The notes below the pieces were generated by a model. The model was not told where the DNA came from. It did no database searches and was given only the letters and a program-made list of their open reading frames with translations. A DNA stretch of 64,000 nt from Sipunculus nudus. Lineage: Eukaryota > Annelida > Sipuncula > Golfingiida > Sipunculidae. This document shows positions 10,746 through 21,769 of the stretch, piece by piece. The stretch covers positions 38,828,164 through 38,892,163 of the forward strand of contig CM049315.1 in NCBI GenBank assembly GCA_026874595.1, in the 5' to 3' direction. Position 1 is the stretch's first letter. Each line of letters opens with the position of its first letter. Both the position numbers and the translations under genes were made by a program.

Positions 10746-11042
10746 ATGGCCTCTGCCTCTTATACCCTGCCTTACAAGAGGCATACAAGAGGCCCTATTG
10801 CATCATTCCAGGTAGCTGGGCACTCATCAGCAAACCAAAAGGGTCCTGATAAAGACATTACCTTGGCCATTGAAACTAAGTGCCACACAAACATGGTTTC
10901 ATGCTCAAGAAACCTATACAGGCTCTTTGAAGACCGCATGATGCCAGCCAACAGAAATCATGCATTACTTATACGGTTATACCTGAAACCTCTAGAAGCC
11001 AAGCAAAGCTTTGTGACTGCGTCACCCAAGCCAGTTTGGTAG
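10746..11042 (+). CDS. Doubtful ORF, 98 codons, unidentified
   Basis: The frame opens at ATG 10746 and would encode a 98-residue basic protein with no motif I recognise. It sits just upstream of a cluster of GCCTAAAAC inverted repeats, so it may be a fragment of a transposon rather than a host gene. No splice sites or homologous copy in the window support it. Confidence 0.12.
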   Translation: MASASYTLPYKRHTRGPIASFQVAGHSSANQKGPDKDITLAIETKCHTNMVSCSRNLYRLFEDRMMPANRNHALLIRLYLKPLEAKQSFVTASPKPVW

Positions 11043-11074
11043 TTTCATAGATCTTTAAGTCAAAATGTAAACAA

Positions 11075-11195
11075 ATATAGGTTTTAGGCACTTTTGATGC
11101 CTAAAACATGCCTAAAACCTGTTTTAGGCGGGGCAGTTTTAACCAGGTTAAAACCTATGGTTAAAACCTTCCTGCCTAAAACTTGCCAACCCTGC
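11075..11195. repeat. Cluster of inverted GCCTAAAAC / GTTTTAGGC motifs
   Basis: At least five copies of GCCTAAAAC or its reverse complement occur within about 110 bp. They include a perfect hairpin GCCTAAAACCTGTTTTAGGC, and nearby TTTTAACC/GGTTAAAA pairs. This looks like the subterminal region of a DNA transposon, but I cannot define ends. Confidence 0.5.
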
Positions 11196-11199
11196 CGGT

Positions 11200-12560
11200 C
11201 ATTTAACTGTGCGCAATTATGTTAAGGGTAATATAAGATTTTAAGTGCTTTTATTTTTATTTAAAAGTATCATTGCATATGAACACTCTCCGTCAATTGT
11301 CCATGAATTCTCCGCGAATTCTCCATCTTTCAACGGATTCTCCGCCACTTTTTGGAATGGACGACGTCGAAATTCAGACATCCCTGCTAAAGGTTATCCA
11401 GGCATGCAGCTTGTATTGGTGGTTGAAAACAATGGAAGTTGGATTTATTTGATTCTGAAACTCCCTTAGTATTGAACGATCATGTGGATTACGCATAAAA
11501 GGAAGATAAAGCGAGTATAAGCGGGTGGAGAACGTAACTTCCCTCATTATCGCTCGAAAGGATTTTGGCCGAGTTACCTACCTTGTGTCATAATACAACT
11601 GATAGCACGTTAATACCGTTTTATTATTGGGTCGTTTGACCTGATTCCGTCGTAGTATTTCTAAGAACATTAGAGATATGAAGACTTTATTATAAATGGG
11701 GATTCAAGCGCCTGTGGTGAATGTTTGTCTCCATAGACGAGTGAATTTCAGGTTGTTCTGGCGCCATCTGGTACTTGTTTGTGGTATTATTTATAACACG
11801 AACATCGGTTTTGTTTTATCATATTTGTCAGATTCCTTGGTAAATGTATTTTTTAAATGTTTGATTTAAATAATTATAGTATATCATCTGTTGTATGTTT
11901 AGTTATTTGTATTAAAATCATGTCTCCTTTTTAGTTGTATCATAGAAAAAAAAATAAAAATTATATAACAGACATTTACTGCTGAAAGGTTTAATGTTAG
12001 TTATAAAATAATCCATTCCTCATATTAAAATAAGTACATTGAACGGATTTCCTATGTTTTAAATAACTGTTTAATAGTTCATGTTAAAAAGAGATGTACA
12101 ATGTATTTTGTTATGAATGCACGTTCATGTACGTGTAATCTTCATCTTATGTTGTGTTATGCTTATTCCCGATTTTCTGCGTTAAATGTTATACTATGTA
12201 TAGGAAGCCGGTGATCAGTGAAGCAGGAGTTCACCATTTATATATTGTTGATTCTGAATAAATCGTATTTTTTAATTAATTGGTTAACAATATTAACAAA
12301 TTTAAGAATACACAGTAATTTGTGAGAAATAAGAACTATACATCAATATAATACTTTTACTTTAAGTCTGATTGAATGTAAAGATAGCCAGACTTATTAT
12401 CTCCTTTGCGAAAATTTAAAATATACTAGCAATTACCCGTTCTACGCACAGCTGGGGGCGAGCAGTTAGTTATGATGTCAAATAACCTTTCATAATTGAA
12501 TGTCTTGGTTGTACAATGTTATACCGTCAAAAGACCTCTTTTAAATATCATGCATCCCCA
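11200..12560. other. Non-coding stretch, nothing recognised
   Basis: AT-rich sequence with no supported gene, RNA or repeat. The 74-codon frame at 11245-11469 has no domain and no partner elsewhere in the window. Confidence 0.45.
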
Positions 12561-12564
12561 AAGC

Positions 12565-12834
12565 CCCCCCCCCCCCCCCCCCCTCAACAGCACCCCGGTT
12601 GCACCAATACTCGACGTCCTCTCGGAATTTCACTTTGTCTAATAATGATTAAATTTTCTTAGACACAATCCTTGGTATCCGCAGATTTTGGACCCTTCTA
12701 CATTTCATTAAGTTTGATAATTCCAACATGATATTTATTCTTGTTGTGCAACTGATATTTCTAATTGGAATTAAAAGAGTATGTTGTGTTGAATTATTTT
12801 GAGGTGTTTATACCACCACCACCCCACACCCCTA

Positions 12835-12877
<43 letters not shown>

Positions 12878-13410
12878 CATCGAATTGCTTTGCTATATAT
12901 GACCTGTGGCGGGTCCTGAGGGGACGCCCGCGGCAGGCACCTCCCCACTGAGCTGCAATATCTCTCATTTTACCTATTTATTTTCCCAATGTTCGTGATT
13001 CATTTTCATTTTTCAGGTTTCCTTTTTTTGTTAATTAGCAGTTAGTTTTTATTTAAGTTATCCACAGTTTATTACTTTCAAATTCATTTGGTCGATTATA
13101 TTTTTAAACAGCCGCAGAACATAGCGCCAGGCCCTGGTCGGGGTCGACCTTGAACAATCTCAAGCCTTCCCTGCTGATGCGGGTACTCCATGCGGATTAA
13201 TACAAAGTTCAGCATCAGACTCCATCATTTCATATATCTTAACCCGAACAAAACATTTAAGAGATAATATTTTACAAATTATTAACGTGGATGCACCTTA
13301 TCGCCATTCACATTGCATTGAAAACAACTAAATTTTATATCATACGTTTGGAGAAATATAAATATGAAATATTGATCCCATACAGTTTGACTACATAATG
13401 CAGTTTCTTA
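12565..13410 (-). repeat. SINE-bearing dispersed repeat, copy 1
   Basis: This block aligns collinearly with 63285-64000 (poly-C, TCGGAATTTCAC, a dinucleotide tract, a CTGAGCTGCAATATCTCTCATTTTA-type block, GGGTCGACC core, then AAAAGATAATATTTTG-type tail). The SINE-like part (about 12890-13200, minus) shares the GGTCGACC..TGAGATTG core with the copies at 2.5, 28.8 and 63.6 kb. Here the tRNA-like B box is lost. A (TG)n tract with flanking AT lies at 12834-12876. Confidence 0.6.
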
Positions 13411-13557
13411 GGAACAGAAAAGCCTCATATGTTTTTTTGTGAAAATTCCCTCTAATGCCATCCTAGGTATATTCAAATACTTCCCAACATGGAACGGAGT
13501 TACCCCCTCTCATACCCTCCCTCGTGTACCTGCAATTAACATGGTTCATAATTGAAA

Positions 13558-13559
<2 letters not shown>

Positions 13560-13608
<49 letters not shown>
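13560..13608. repeat. (AT)n microsatellite
   Basis: About 24 AT dinucleotides. C-rich simple sequence follows at 13675-13695 and 13751-13766. Confidence 0.95.
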
Positions 13609-13609
<1 letters not shown>

Positions 13610-14587
13610 TATATCTAAAACTTAAGTTTTCATAATTACCATCAAACGCTAACGAAATATTGGCGAACCCACCGACCCCCACCCACCCACACACACGATT
13701 TTCTGGATCCGCACCTGATTACGGCCCTCTCTCCTCCCTCTATCCTTTCGCCCCCCCCCCCCCCCCGCAGTATTCGGGTAATTGTGATTCTTTTAAAGAT
13801 CCCCCCCCCCTATGAGCATTCTCCTCATGCGAGATCTCCCTGTGCATAATATACCTTGTCCCCGCGTGGAGGTTGGCTTTTGAGAAGGGATCACCAAAGG
13901 GGATTATTTCCGGCCAGTGACCACGAATGCGCGAAAACCTCGCCCCCAGAGAAAGGTGGGTCCCGGCATCACACAGTCTATATATGGCCATTGTGGTACC
14001 GGACCAAAAGACACAAAGAAAAGAGGTGCGCGCGGGGGGGAGGGGGGCGGCAAATATATAAATTATTAATTATACACGTTATACGGAAATATTGCAAATA
14101 AAAGTGGGTTGAATCTCTTCGGACAAACCCGGAGCATATATATGTCGAAAATCACGGCAATCCGTACAGTGGTAGGAGATACGGAGAATTACAAAAATCG
14201 CCTTACGCTATAAATATTGATAGATAGATAATTCATGAGTTCTTTTCGGTATCCATAGTCTATATAGTCCTCTGCTGCCATCTTGTGGCCAGTTGAAGTA
14301 CTAATCGGGCCATTGGATGTGTGATCTGTATAATACCAATCCATTGCTCATTTTTTAACTCCTTGATGATGTAGCATTATTATCGTGATGCGTATACTGT
14401 AAACTGCAGAATAATGGTAGCCTGTTATCAGTTAGAATACGGCGTTGCACTTGTTACACGGAAGTAAACAATTTCATAAGAACACAAATAACAATGCATT
14501 TAGACTCAGGCACGACAGAAGAAATTATGCCAGCATGTAATTGATACATTAGTGAAGCAGCAATTTAATCAAATATTACAAACATTA

Positions 14588-14890
14588 TTACATATCACGC
14601 CTTAACCTCTTGCGTTTGGACAGGATATTGAAGAGCAGTTTCACTTCAAAGACGACAGATGGCGTTGCATATACAGGTTCACCTTCTGGATGACACTTGC
14701 CTCGATAGACCCTTCGGTAACTAATGTCAAATTCCTCAATATTTCCTTTGGGAAAATATGGAAAATGAAACAACCCGCACACGTGCTCCCTGGACTCAAA
14801 CATGGTATGCGATCTTAACGTGCAGTTCACTTGTTCGTGGAAAACCCTATGTTCAATGTGTGACTTACGCTTTTGAAATCTCACAAAACA
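14588..14890 (-). CDS. Coding-looking terminal exon, function unknown
   Basis: The minus-strand frame ends at TAA 14588 and encodes about 98 residues rich in mixed polar, aromatic and Cys/His residues (for example the segment with CGLFHFPYFPKG). Composition is unlike the translated simple repeats around it. No good ATG starts the frame: the first codon of the longest frame is GTG and the frame stays open upstream. That suggests a terminal exon or a retroposed fragment. A basic tail (KRKRLRRDM) closes it. I recognise no family. It could be a chance frame. Confidence 0.3.
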   Translation of the reverse strand, partial: CFVRFQKRKSHIEHRVFHEQVNCTLRSHTMFESREHVCGLFHFPYFPKGNIEEFDISYRRVYRGKCHPEGEPVYATPSVVFEVKLLFNILSKRKRLRRDM

Positions 14891-14939
14891 CGGACTGACA
14901 TGATATAAAACGTGCCTTATTTTTTTTTTACTTTGACAG

Positions 14940-16026
14940 TCTCATAACTCAGTCAGTGTTAAAACTTTAATAAAACTTTAATAGTGCTAGCTGAAATTTT
15001 ATGAGGCTAATAGAGACTTTGAAAACGTTTTGATAATCAAATAGAGCTGTCCGGTCTCGGCGTAACGAATGTTTCACCATCACTACTAAGTTAGCCATTT
15101 TATATGACCTGAAAATTTGGTGGTATCGAGCTAGTAGTAACATTTTTTTTTAAGTTTGCTGATCATGCCATATTATTGTTAAAAGGTTGCATTTCAGAGT
15201 AAAATGCATAAACACGAATCGGTTCAGTAATCATAACATACATTGATGTTGATATGAGATGACAGTTCATTTATAAAGTGCAAATATAGTTAAACATTAT
15301 AAGCCCTGATACAGAGAGTTAAGAAAATAGATGCGTATTAATAGCACCCTTTATTGAACCAAGGATTGTGCATGCTCTGACACTACACGGTATCGAGGGA
15401 TTTGCATAAAAATGTCCACACTCTGATTCAATAGTGGGAAAAAATATTGTAGGATGCTCCCCAAAACCGTGTTTGCATTCATTTATTCGGCCCATATTCC
15501 ATGGGTACATTCTTATATAAGTGATTATACATTTGTGAACATTCCTTTATGATCCACACCTAAATCTAATCGGTTCTTCATTGGCCCATTACGGAATGCA
15601 AATGTTTTGAATACTTCATTAGATTCCTTTCATGATTGCATGAGTTATGTTATGAACCAACGCACACAAAAACACACACACGGACAATAACAACGGGTCT
15701 TCACGTGGATCGATCCATTTCTACGGTGTAATTGTGCTGGCGATTCAAGATCATACAATAAAATTCTAGCCCTTGACAAATGTTATCCAGGGTGCTATTT
15801 ACCCACAGGCCGAGTGCAATTTGCCTTGCCCTGACCACAAACATCGCTGTCTAAAGTTCCAGAGAAACGCTCCCGGACACAGAGAATAATGAACCGACAA
15901 CTGACAATAGCCGAGGCCAGTGTAAACACTGGTTCTGTATAAACCGGTGACCCGGCGAGCAACTTAATGAACGGATTAACGTTGAGGGTCCTGCAACAAA
16001 ACTTTTCCAAATTTGCAGATGTTTGT

Positions 16027-16030
<4 letters not shown>
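14940..16030. other. Non-coding stretch, nothing recognised
   Basis: No supported gene or repeat boundary. The short frames here are low in complexity or lack a start. Confidence 0.4.
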
Positions 16031-16033
<3 letters not shown>

Positions 16034-16067
<34 letters not shown>

Positions 16068-16080
16068 AAGAAAGAATGAA
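16034..16080. repeat. (GA)n / GAAA microsatellite
   Basis: About 14 GA dinucleotides are followed by GAAA-type repeats. They generate the Arg-Glu frames on the plus strand and Ser-Leu frames on the minus strand. Confidence 0.93.
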
Positions 16081-16899
16081 AAAAAGAAAGAAAGAGACAT
16101 CTAAATATGGAACACTAATATACATAGGAAGGCTCAACTATATAATCCGTGCCCTACGCTACCGGCCCATCCTTGGTACGATACACATCGATTAACCAGT
16201 TTGATCATTATGTATGCAGCTCCAACATTCATCATAGACCCATTTGTATTCTTATCTAGTTATCTAATATATTGTCTGTTGACCTATGTATATTATGTTC
16301 ACTTTCCAACCCGTAGGAGGGATTCTATAGTCGCTCCCATTCGAAACATGCACTGAACAGACCTATGTCTTATTTATATAAATCAATGGCAAACCACTTT
16401 TTGGTTGTAAAAAAACTAAGGCAGGGGCGGATACATGTATTTAGATGGGAGGGCTCACATTTCGAGGCCGCGAGGCGCCGACTGGGGGGTGGGAGGGGAG
16501 GGATTGAGAGGGGTATACCCTCTCCCAGGTATAGAAATTGTTGAAAATTAAGGTTGTAATCGTGCAATCTAGGGTAGCTTAAATGCATTATAAAGCAAGA
16601 CCTACATGTAACTGGAAGCGTGACGGCGTACTTTGAGCGTTTTTCCCAGATCTTTTTGGTAAGGTCGAAAAAGGAGGGGGTCGTTGCCCCCCCCCCCCAA
16701 ATCCGCCCCTGTAAGGAGTGCGATTCCAGTTGCCACTAAACACAGGGCGTGGCAGTCTAGGTCGTCCGTCTCGGGCTGCTTCGTTATCGCTGTCAGTGCT
16801 ATATACGATTATTTCCCACATGCGACACCCCCTTTTTTAGTCTGTACGCAATGTATTTTTGACCGATGCTGTATTTTTGTCTTTGTGGACGAAATATCG

Positions 16900-17120
16900 C
16901 AGAAGCGGGTCCAGGGGAGGGGTCCAGGGGAGGGGTCCAGGGGATCCGAACCCCCCCCCCCCTTTTTTTTCATCCGCTGCAAGCTTTTTAAGGGTTTCAG
17001 ACAAAATAATGCGGCCTTGACCCGCCTTTTCCGGACCTGGTGATTTTTTTTAGGTTTTCATTAGTCCTCCTTGGTTGGACCGCCCCCCCCTTTTTTTCCT
17101 GAATCCTGGATCCGCCCCTG
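16900..17120. mobile_element. hAT-like non-autonomous element (GGATCC-type TIR)
   Basis: The left end CAGAAGCGGGTCC (16900) and the reverse complement of the right end, CAGGGGCGGATCC (ending 17120), form terminal inverted repeats. CAGNGGCGGATCC-type TIRs are typical of hAT MITEs. Inside are three tandem GGGGAGGGGTCCA-like units and poly-C/poly-T. Relatives are at 21556-21760, 46323-46534 and, partial, 51285-51360. I could not find a convincing target duplication for this copy. Confidence 0.55.
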
Positions 17121-17129
17121 GAATAGCAT

Positions 17130-18110
17130 GCACTCTTTTTGTTGCACATCTTGCTGTTGAAGAATTTCGTTCTTAGCCATGTCTGCATAACAGAAATATA
17201 CATCACTGATCACCCTTGCCTTGGCTAGTTAGCTGTCATGGCCGTTTACAAAGACACCGATATATTTCCTGTAATCCCACCGTAATAGTAATTGTTTTTC
17301 TCTTCGGTCGAATTACACTACCATCCCCACTTAACTGTGTAAATAGGCTCACTCTGCACCAGAAGCCAGTCTTATTATTTATCATCTTCTCTGGAAACTA
17401 CAACGGGGCAAGTAAGGTCGAGGGTCAACTAGCCCTAATTGTTTATTTATTGTTTATTTATCACAAAAAATATCGGATTAGGAAACCCATTTAGCTAAAT
17501 GTTGTTTTTCAGTGGTGTCCTGTTTCAATTGCATATACATAATTACAATAGAAGATTATATAATATGTGAATAGGCAAAGAGATGAATAAAAACTGCAAT
17601 GTGTAAACTAATACATAAAGTAAATATTAAATTCCTACATGAAACTATATACCATAAAACTCCCGTGCTGTCCCCCTTGCTACGCTTTGCGAGGATACCT
17701 ACGCCACTTAAATGTCATAAGGGACCGAGCACGCCAACTTATCCAACAAATTAATCACAGAATGCACCTCCCTTCAGGACAACAAGAGGCCTTTAGTTTC
17801 TTGAGAAGCCAGTTCAAGCTCTCTCAATCGAGGCTATATGTATTTAATTTAGTTTAAATTCTCTCTTGCGACAGTTTTCTCTCTGTGGATCTACATATTA
17901 TCTCCAAAAGTCGATCAAATGAACGTTTAATATTTCCATTTTATGACGTAGTTTCTTACTTGTGCCAAATGTATATTGGTCCAATTTGTCTTGCATGTCC
18001 AGAACCATGTCTTACTTTTAAAGTATTCCGTTTGTATTCGATTCAATGCGTATATATGTGAACAAACTAGGTAAACATACATAGATGATCATCATATGTT
18101 GCCACGCATT
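17130..18110. other. Non-coding stretch, nothing recognised
   Basis: No supported feature. Open frames of 60-92 codons lack motifs and do not recur elsewhere. Confidence 0.4.
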
Positions 18111-18116
18111 CTTTCT

Positions 18117-18213
18117 CAGCGGGCACTTGACGTTGATTCAATGTTGATCAACGTTGTTTCAACGTTGAAATCATGATAAAATTTTACGTTAAATCAACGT
18201 CCTGTGTCCGCTG
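18117..18213. mobile_element. 97-bp MITE with 20-bp imperfect TIRs
   Basis: The left end is CAGCGGGCACTTGACGTTGA and the right end, reverse-complemented, is CAGCGGACACAGGACGTTGA, matching at 17 of 20 positions. The interior is a series of CAACGTTGA-type palindromic steps. It is effectively a near-complete hairpin. No clear target duplication was found, so the superfamily is undecided. Confidence 0.65.
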
Positions 18214-18968
18214 GGTTTATACGGCCTTACCCGTATCATTTATTGTATATGACATCCATGAACCATTTACCATGTAACTGGTGTATTTCGTATGATTCCT
18301 TTGTAAGAGAGTCTGTCGTGTTCATTCGAATGCATTTACTATCCCTACTTAACTGTGCACTTGGGTTAACGTTTCATAATTAAATCTCTCGTCTTCTTTG
18401 GCCAATACCAATGCAGTTTCCTTTTGTTAATTAAGCTAGCGGTAGGCCTATACCAATATTTTCGCTATGCGACATGTGATATCCGGATGTGTAAACAACA
18501 TGACAGTTCCCATAAGCAGTTTCAAGAATCTGGAGCAAATAAGGAAACGACAATGGGACACGAAAGTACTCCAGTGACAGCGTCTAGGCGAAAATCTAAT
18601 TGCTGAGATTCTGGAGGCAAGGGGACGTGTATCGGCAAATTTAAATAGGAATGACATTTTTTGGACCACGCCCAAAACCTCAAATTATAGTAGGATACAT
18701 ACATATAAAAAATATACCATGCTGTCTGCCGATCTTAAAGTTACGTATTCGACTGAAGCTTTCACCTCTAAAGTTTTTTTTTTTTGTTTCAGGTTACTCT
18801 CAACTTAAAAACTCTGTTTACTTTTTTTTCTTAGGATAGAAACACCACTGATGACGTTTAATACAGCTCTAGTATAATAAGTCTATGTTAGTTCAATATG
18901 ACCATATAGCATTTCTCAAACTACAATGTAACCTGTAGCCAGAAACATAAACAAGCTTAACGAAAATA

Positions 18969-18974
18969 TTTATT
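18969..18974 (-). terminator. Candidate poly(A) signal for the glycosyltransferase gene
   Basis: AATAAA on the minus strand lies about 405 bases downstream of the stop at 19379. It is a consensus match only. Confidence 0.25.
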
Positions 18975-19378
18975 TAAGTTTTCATTAAACGTTTCCTGAA
19001 CAGATCTTCCAGTAAAAGTAGATCATATATCACAGCCTTTAACCCTTTTAAATAAAATAAAATCTTACGTGTTTTAACGATACAATATTTCACACAGGAA
19101 ACTTGGCTTTAGCTTCACCACACTGCCTTAATCTTCTGTACAATAAGCAGTAACACATAGCACAGTCTGATTGGCGTTGCTCATCGTAGCTGAATTCCCC
19201 GAGTTAAAGCAAAAAAAGCAGAGCCTCCGGTGCAAAAAAAAAAAAGAATATGAGATAGACATTTAATCTAATGTTGTGATATTTTTCGTAGTGTGTTCGT
19301 AACTGCGTATAAAACCTTCAGATACCTTATTTATAACAGGTATGCCCCTCACACCTTGTCATTTTAATTTACAAAACG

Positions 19379-20782
19379 TCATTGCTTCAAGTTAAAATAT
19401 ATTGAATGGAACCGTATAATCTTATAAGATTCAAATTCCGAAACCAACCTTTCGATTTCTTCTAAAGTAGGTCCTTGTAATTGATTTTTGGGAGTAATTT
19501 CAATACCGTTCTTATCAGTGGTGTAACTAATCGGTGGTGTTTTTGATTTAACAATTAACGGTGGGCTTTGTGAATCTTTCACATCTTGCGCTACCTTTGG
19601 ATGTGTCAGAAATCTGTGTTCTCTGTAATGGTGTTCCCATTTTGCATCGAATTGATCGATATTTAACACCTTATCCAAAGTGCACATCAGTTTCGTCGCT
19701 CTTGGACAGTGGAACTTCGGTAGAATCAAAATCCGGTTTAGACGGGTGGCGATCTTCAATGCCGTATATAGAGCTTTTGTTTCCAAGTGCGTGTATTCTG
19801 GTAGTTGGTTATCATAAGTTAGGTACGTGTTTGTGGTGTTTGTGTAATACCCATTTGTGTCTACAATCCAGTTTCCAATTTCTTTAGCTCGTATTCTCTT
19901 CATCCTGATACTGTAACTCCAGTTGTTGTGGAAAGCCACCACGGAGCTTTTGTTGAAGGTGTAAGGGTCTATAGCATTTGTGTGTATCTGGTATCCCGTC
20001 ATAAACTGCTGATATGGAAGCAGATGGAATTTAAGGGTACCATTATTGGCCAATTCATGTAATATTTTTGTAAATTCAGGTTGGTCCCACAATCTTGCGT
20101 CACTTGCCATTCTATCATTAAACGTTTTCAAGAAGCTAAGACACTTCTTCGTTGGCCTGAAAAATACTATTCCGACACAAACTAACTTTGTATTATGTGG
20201 CATATCCTGCTGAATCTCAAGATCACAATCCTTGCAGTTGAAATAAGGAAATGGATTTTGCGTGAAGAATACATCCAAGTCACACAATAACACGGAGTAC
20301 CCCAACCTCATCAACGATTCCACCATGACGAATTTCATAGCCCCTTTCTTTAAAAACCCAGGGCTCTTGAAACCATTCTCAGATTTCGCAATATGGCTCA
20401 GTGATTTTTCCAAATAGCTTGGGTAGCCTTCCTCAGCCAGTGCCCTCTGGGTGACTTCCGAAAGGGCAACCGGAACTAGATTGGTAACATCTTCTGTTCT
20501 GAGTGACTCAGCAAAATTAAGAAACATTTCTATGTACGCGACATCAACGATAGTCAAGGTAACACTGCTGGCGTTAGAGGCATCGTCTTTGGTTGCAATG
20601 TGAAAGGCTATTTCTTCTAAAGTGAGGTTTGGTTTTTTCGCCCACTCTGGTAACACGGGTTTTGAATTTATTGATTTGTTAATCCTTTCAGTTCTTATTA
20701 CCAAGGTAACTATGGTCATGAAGACGAGGCCACTGATGACGGTGATGTACCTACAAAATATGCCCCTCATTGGTCCTCGCAT
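19379..20782 (-). CDS. Type II membrane glycosyltransferase, PF03407 / GT77-like
   Basis: This 467-residue protein starts at ATG 20782 and has a short basic cytosolic tail and one membrane anchor (about residues 12-29). It therefore probably faces the Golgi lumen. The catalytic domain (about 75-350) contains a DxD motif, Asp168-Leu-Asp170, within LLCDLDVFFTQNPFPYF, and a conserved DQPEF at 233-237. Both are typical of the nucleotide-diphospho-sugar transferase family PF03407, whose plant members (RRA, XEG113, RGXT) transfer arabinose or xylose. The C-terminal part carries a LETKALYTALKIATRLNR block like the region after the catalytic domain in that group. Several N-glycosylation sequons are present (Asn52, Asn70). 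The sugar donor and acceptor in animals are unknown. The coding region is one exon; a splice acceptor (TTTCAG, ending at 20795) lies 12 bases upstream of the ATG, so a 5' UTR intron is likely. Confidence 0.9.
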   Translation of the reverse strand: MRGPMRGIFCRYITVISGLVFMTIVTLVIRTERINKSINSKPVLPEWAKKPNLTLEEIAFHIATKDDASNASSVTLTIVDVAYIEMFLNFAESLRTEDVTNLVPVALSEVTQRALAEEGYPSYLEKSLSHIAKSENGFKSPGFLKKGAMKFVMVESLMRLGYSVLLCDLDVFFTQNPFPYFNCKDCDLEIQQDMPHNTKLVCVGIVFFRPTKKCLSFLKTFNDRMASDARLWDQPEFTKILHELANNGTLKFHLLPYQQFMTGYQIHTNAIDPYTFNKSSVVAFHNNWSYSIRMKRIRAKEIGNWIVDTNGYYTNTTNTYLTYDNQLPEYTHLETKALYTALKIATRLNRILILPKFHCPRATKLMCTLDKVLNIDQFDAKWEHHYREHRFLTHPKVAQDVKDSQSPPLIVKSKTPPISYTTDKNGIEITPKNQLQGPTLEEIERLVSEFESYKIIRFHSIYFNLKQ

Positions 20783-20799
20783 CCTCGTGACTTTCTGAA

Positions 20800-21550
20800 A
20801 ATATATTTTTGTAAATGTTAGATCGAGATGCAGATATTGACCAATGAACCTGTTTCCGCTTCAGTACTACTTATACAAGTAAATGTGGTAGGGCTGCTTT
20901 GATAAGTCCACCTGACTTACTATGACTAATATTAAATGTATACAATTAAAACGATTAAATAAAGATGTTTTAAATTGTAGTACATATACTTCTCAAATGT
21001 GTTTAGCTTCTTATACAAATTAAAACTATATTCTGCAATATGTTTGCTATAATAAAAGGAATTAATACTACTTCAATTTAACACAAGATGTTGGGTAATT
21101 AAAATAAAACTGCTAAGTATGCCCGACAAACCATATATTATTATATTGTATTCATTTCGGTCATTGCTATATGTTGTTATATCAAATCGATGCAAAAGAT
21201 TAAAACGTTCATATGTTTTTCATAAAACTTATATTTCGACATCTCCATAAGTACCACATGGTAAAATTGGTTCTATATTGATTCTATATATTCAGTATAC
21301 ACACACACATATATTCATGAGAGTGTTTGTTCACAAAAGCGTAGCCGAGGTGAAGGGGTAATATCCTCTTTAGCCCCGGGGCAAGTGGTCTTTGTATAAA
21401 CGATTAAAAAACGGATAAGTTTCCACCAAGGCCTCTTAAAACTAGTTTAGCTGATCTCTCCCACCCTTGGGACCGCATTAGCCATTCAAAATCAGCGGGG
21501 TTTATAACTAGGACACCGTGGGAGTGGGCAACTGTAAGGTACTCTGGGCA
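20800..21550. other. Upstream flank of the glycosyltransferase gene
   Basis: AT-rich sequence without coding potential. A minus-strand GTAAGT (20920-20915) could be the donor of a very short 5' UTR intron ending at 20795. A short CA tract lies near 21297-21308. No promoter element is clear. Confidence 0.3.
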
Positions 21551-21555
21551 GACAG

Positions 21556-21760
21556 CAGGGGCGGATCCAGGGTTTAGGAAAAGGAGGTGTCCAACCCAGG
21601 AAGACTCATGACAAAACCTGAAAAAAGTTCGACAGGTGCGGAAAGGGGGGGGGGGGGGTCCAGACTGCAAAATTTGTCTGAAACCGTTGCTGAAAAGGTT
21701 GCGTTGGCTGAAAAAGGTGGGATATGGACCCCCTGGACCCCTCCTCTGGATCCGCTTCTG
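21556..21760. mobile_element. hAT-like non-autonomous element with target duplication
   Basis: A 205-bp element has TIRs CAGGGGCGGATCCAGG (left) and CAGAAGCGGATCCAGAGG (right, reverse-complemented). It is flanked by direct AGACAG repeats at 21550-21555 and 21761-21766. hAT elements normally make 8-bp duplications, so the flank is either diverged or the ends are shifted by a base or two. It contains a G tract and no coding capacity. Confidence 0.65.
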
Positions 21761-21769
21761 AGACAGCAA

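Noticed and set aside
19561-19887. 108-codon plus-strand frame within the glycosyltransferase gene
   Set aside because: It is a shadow of the minus-strand coding region.
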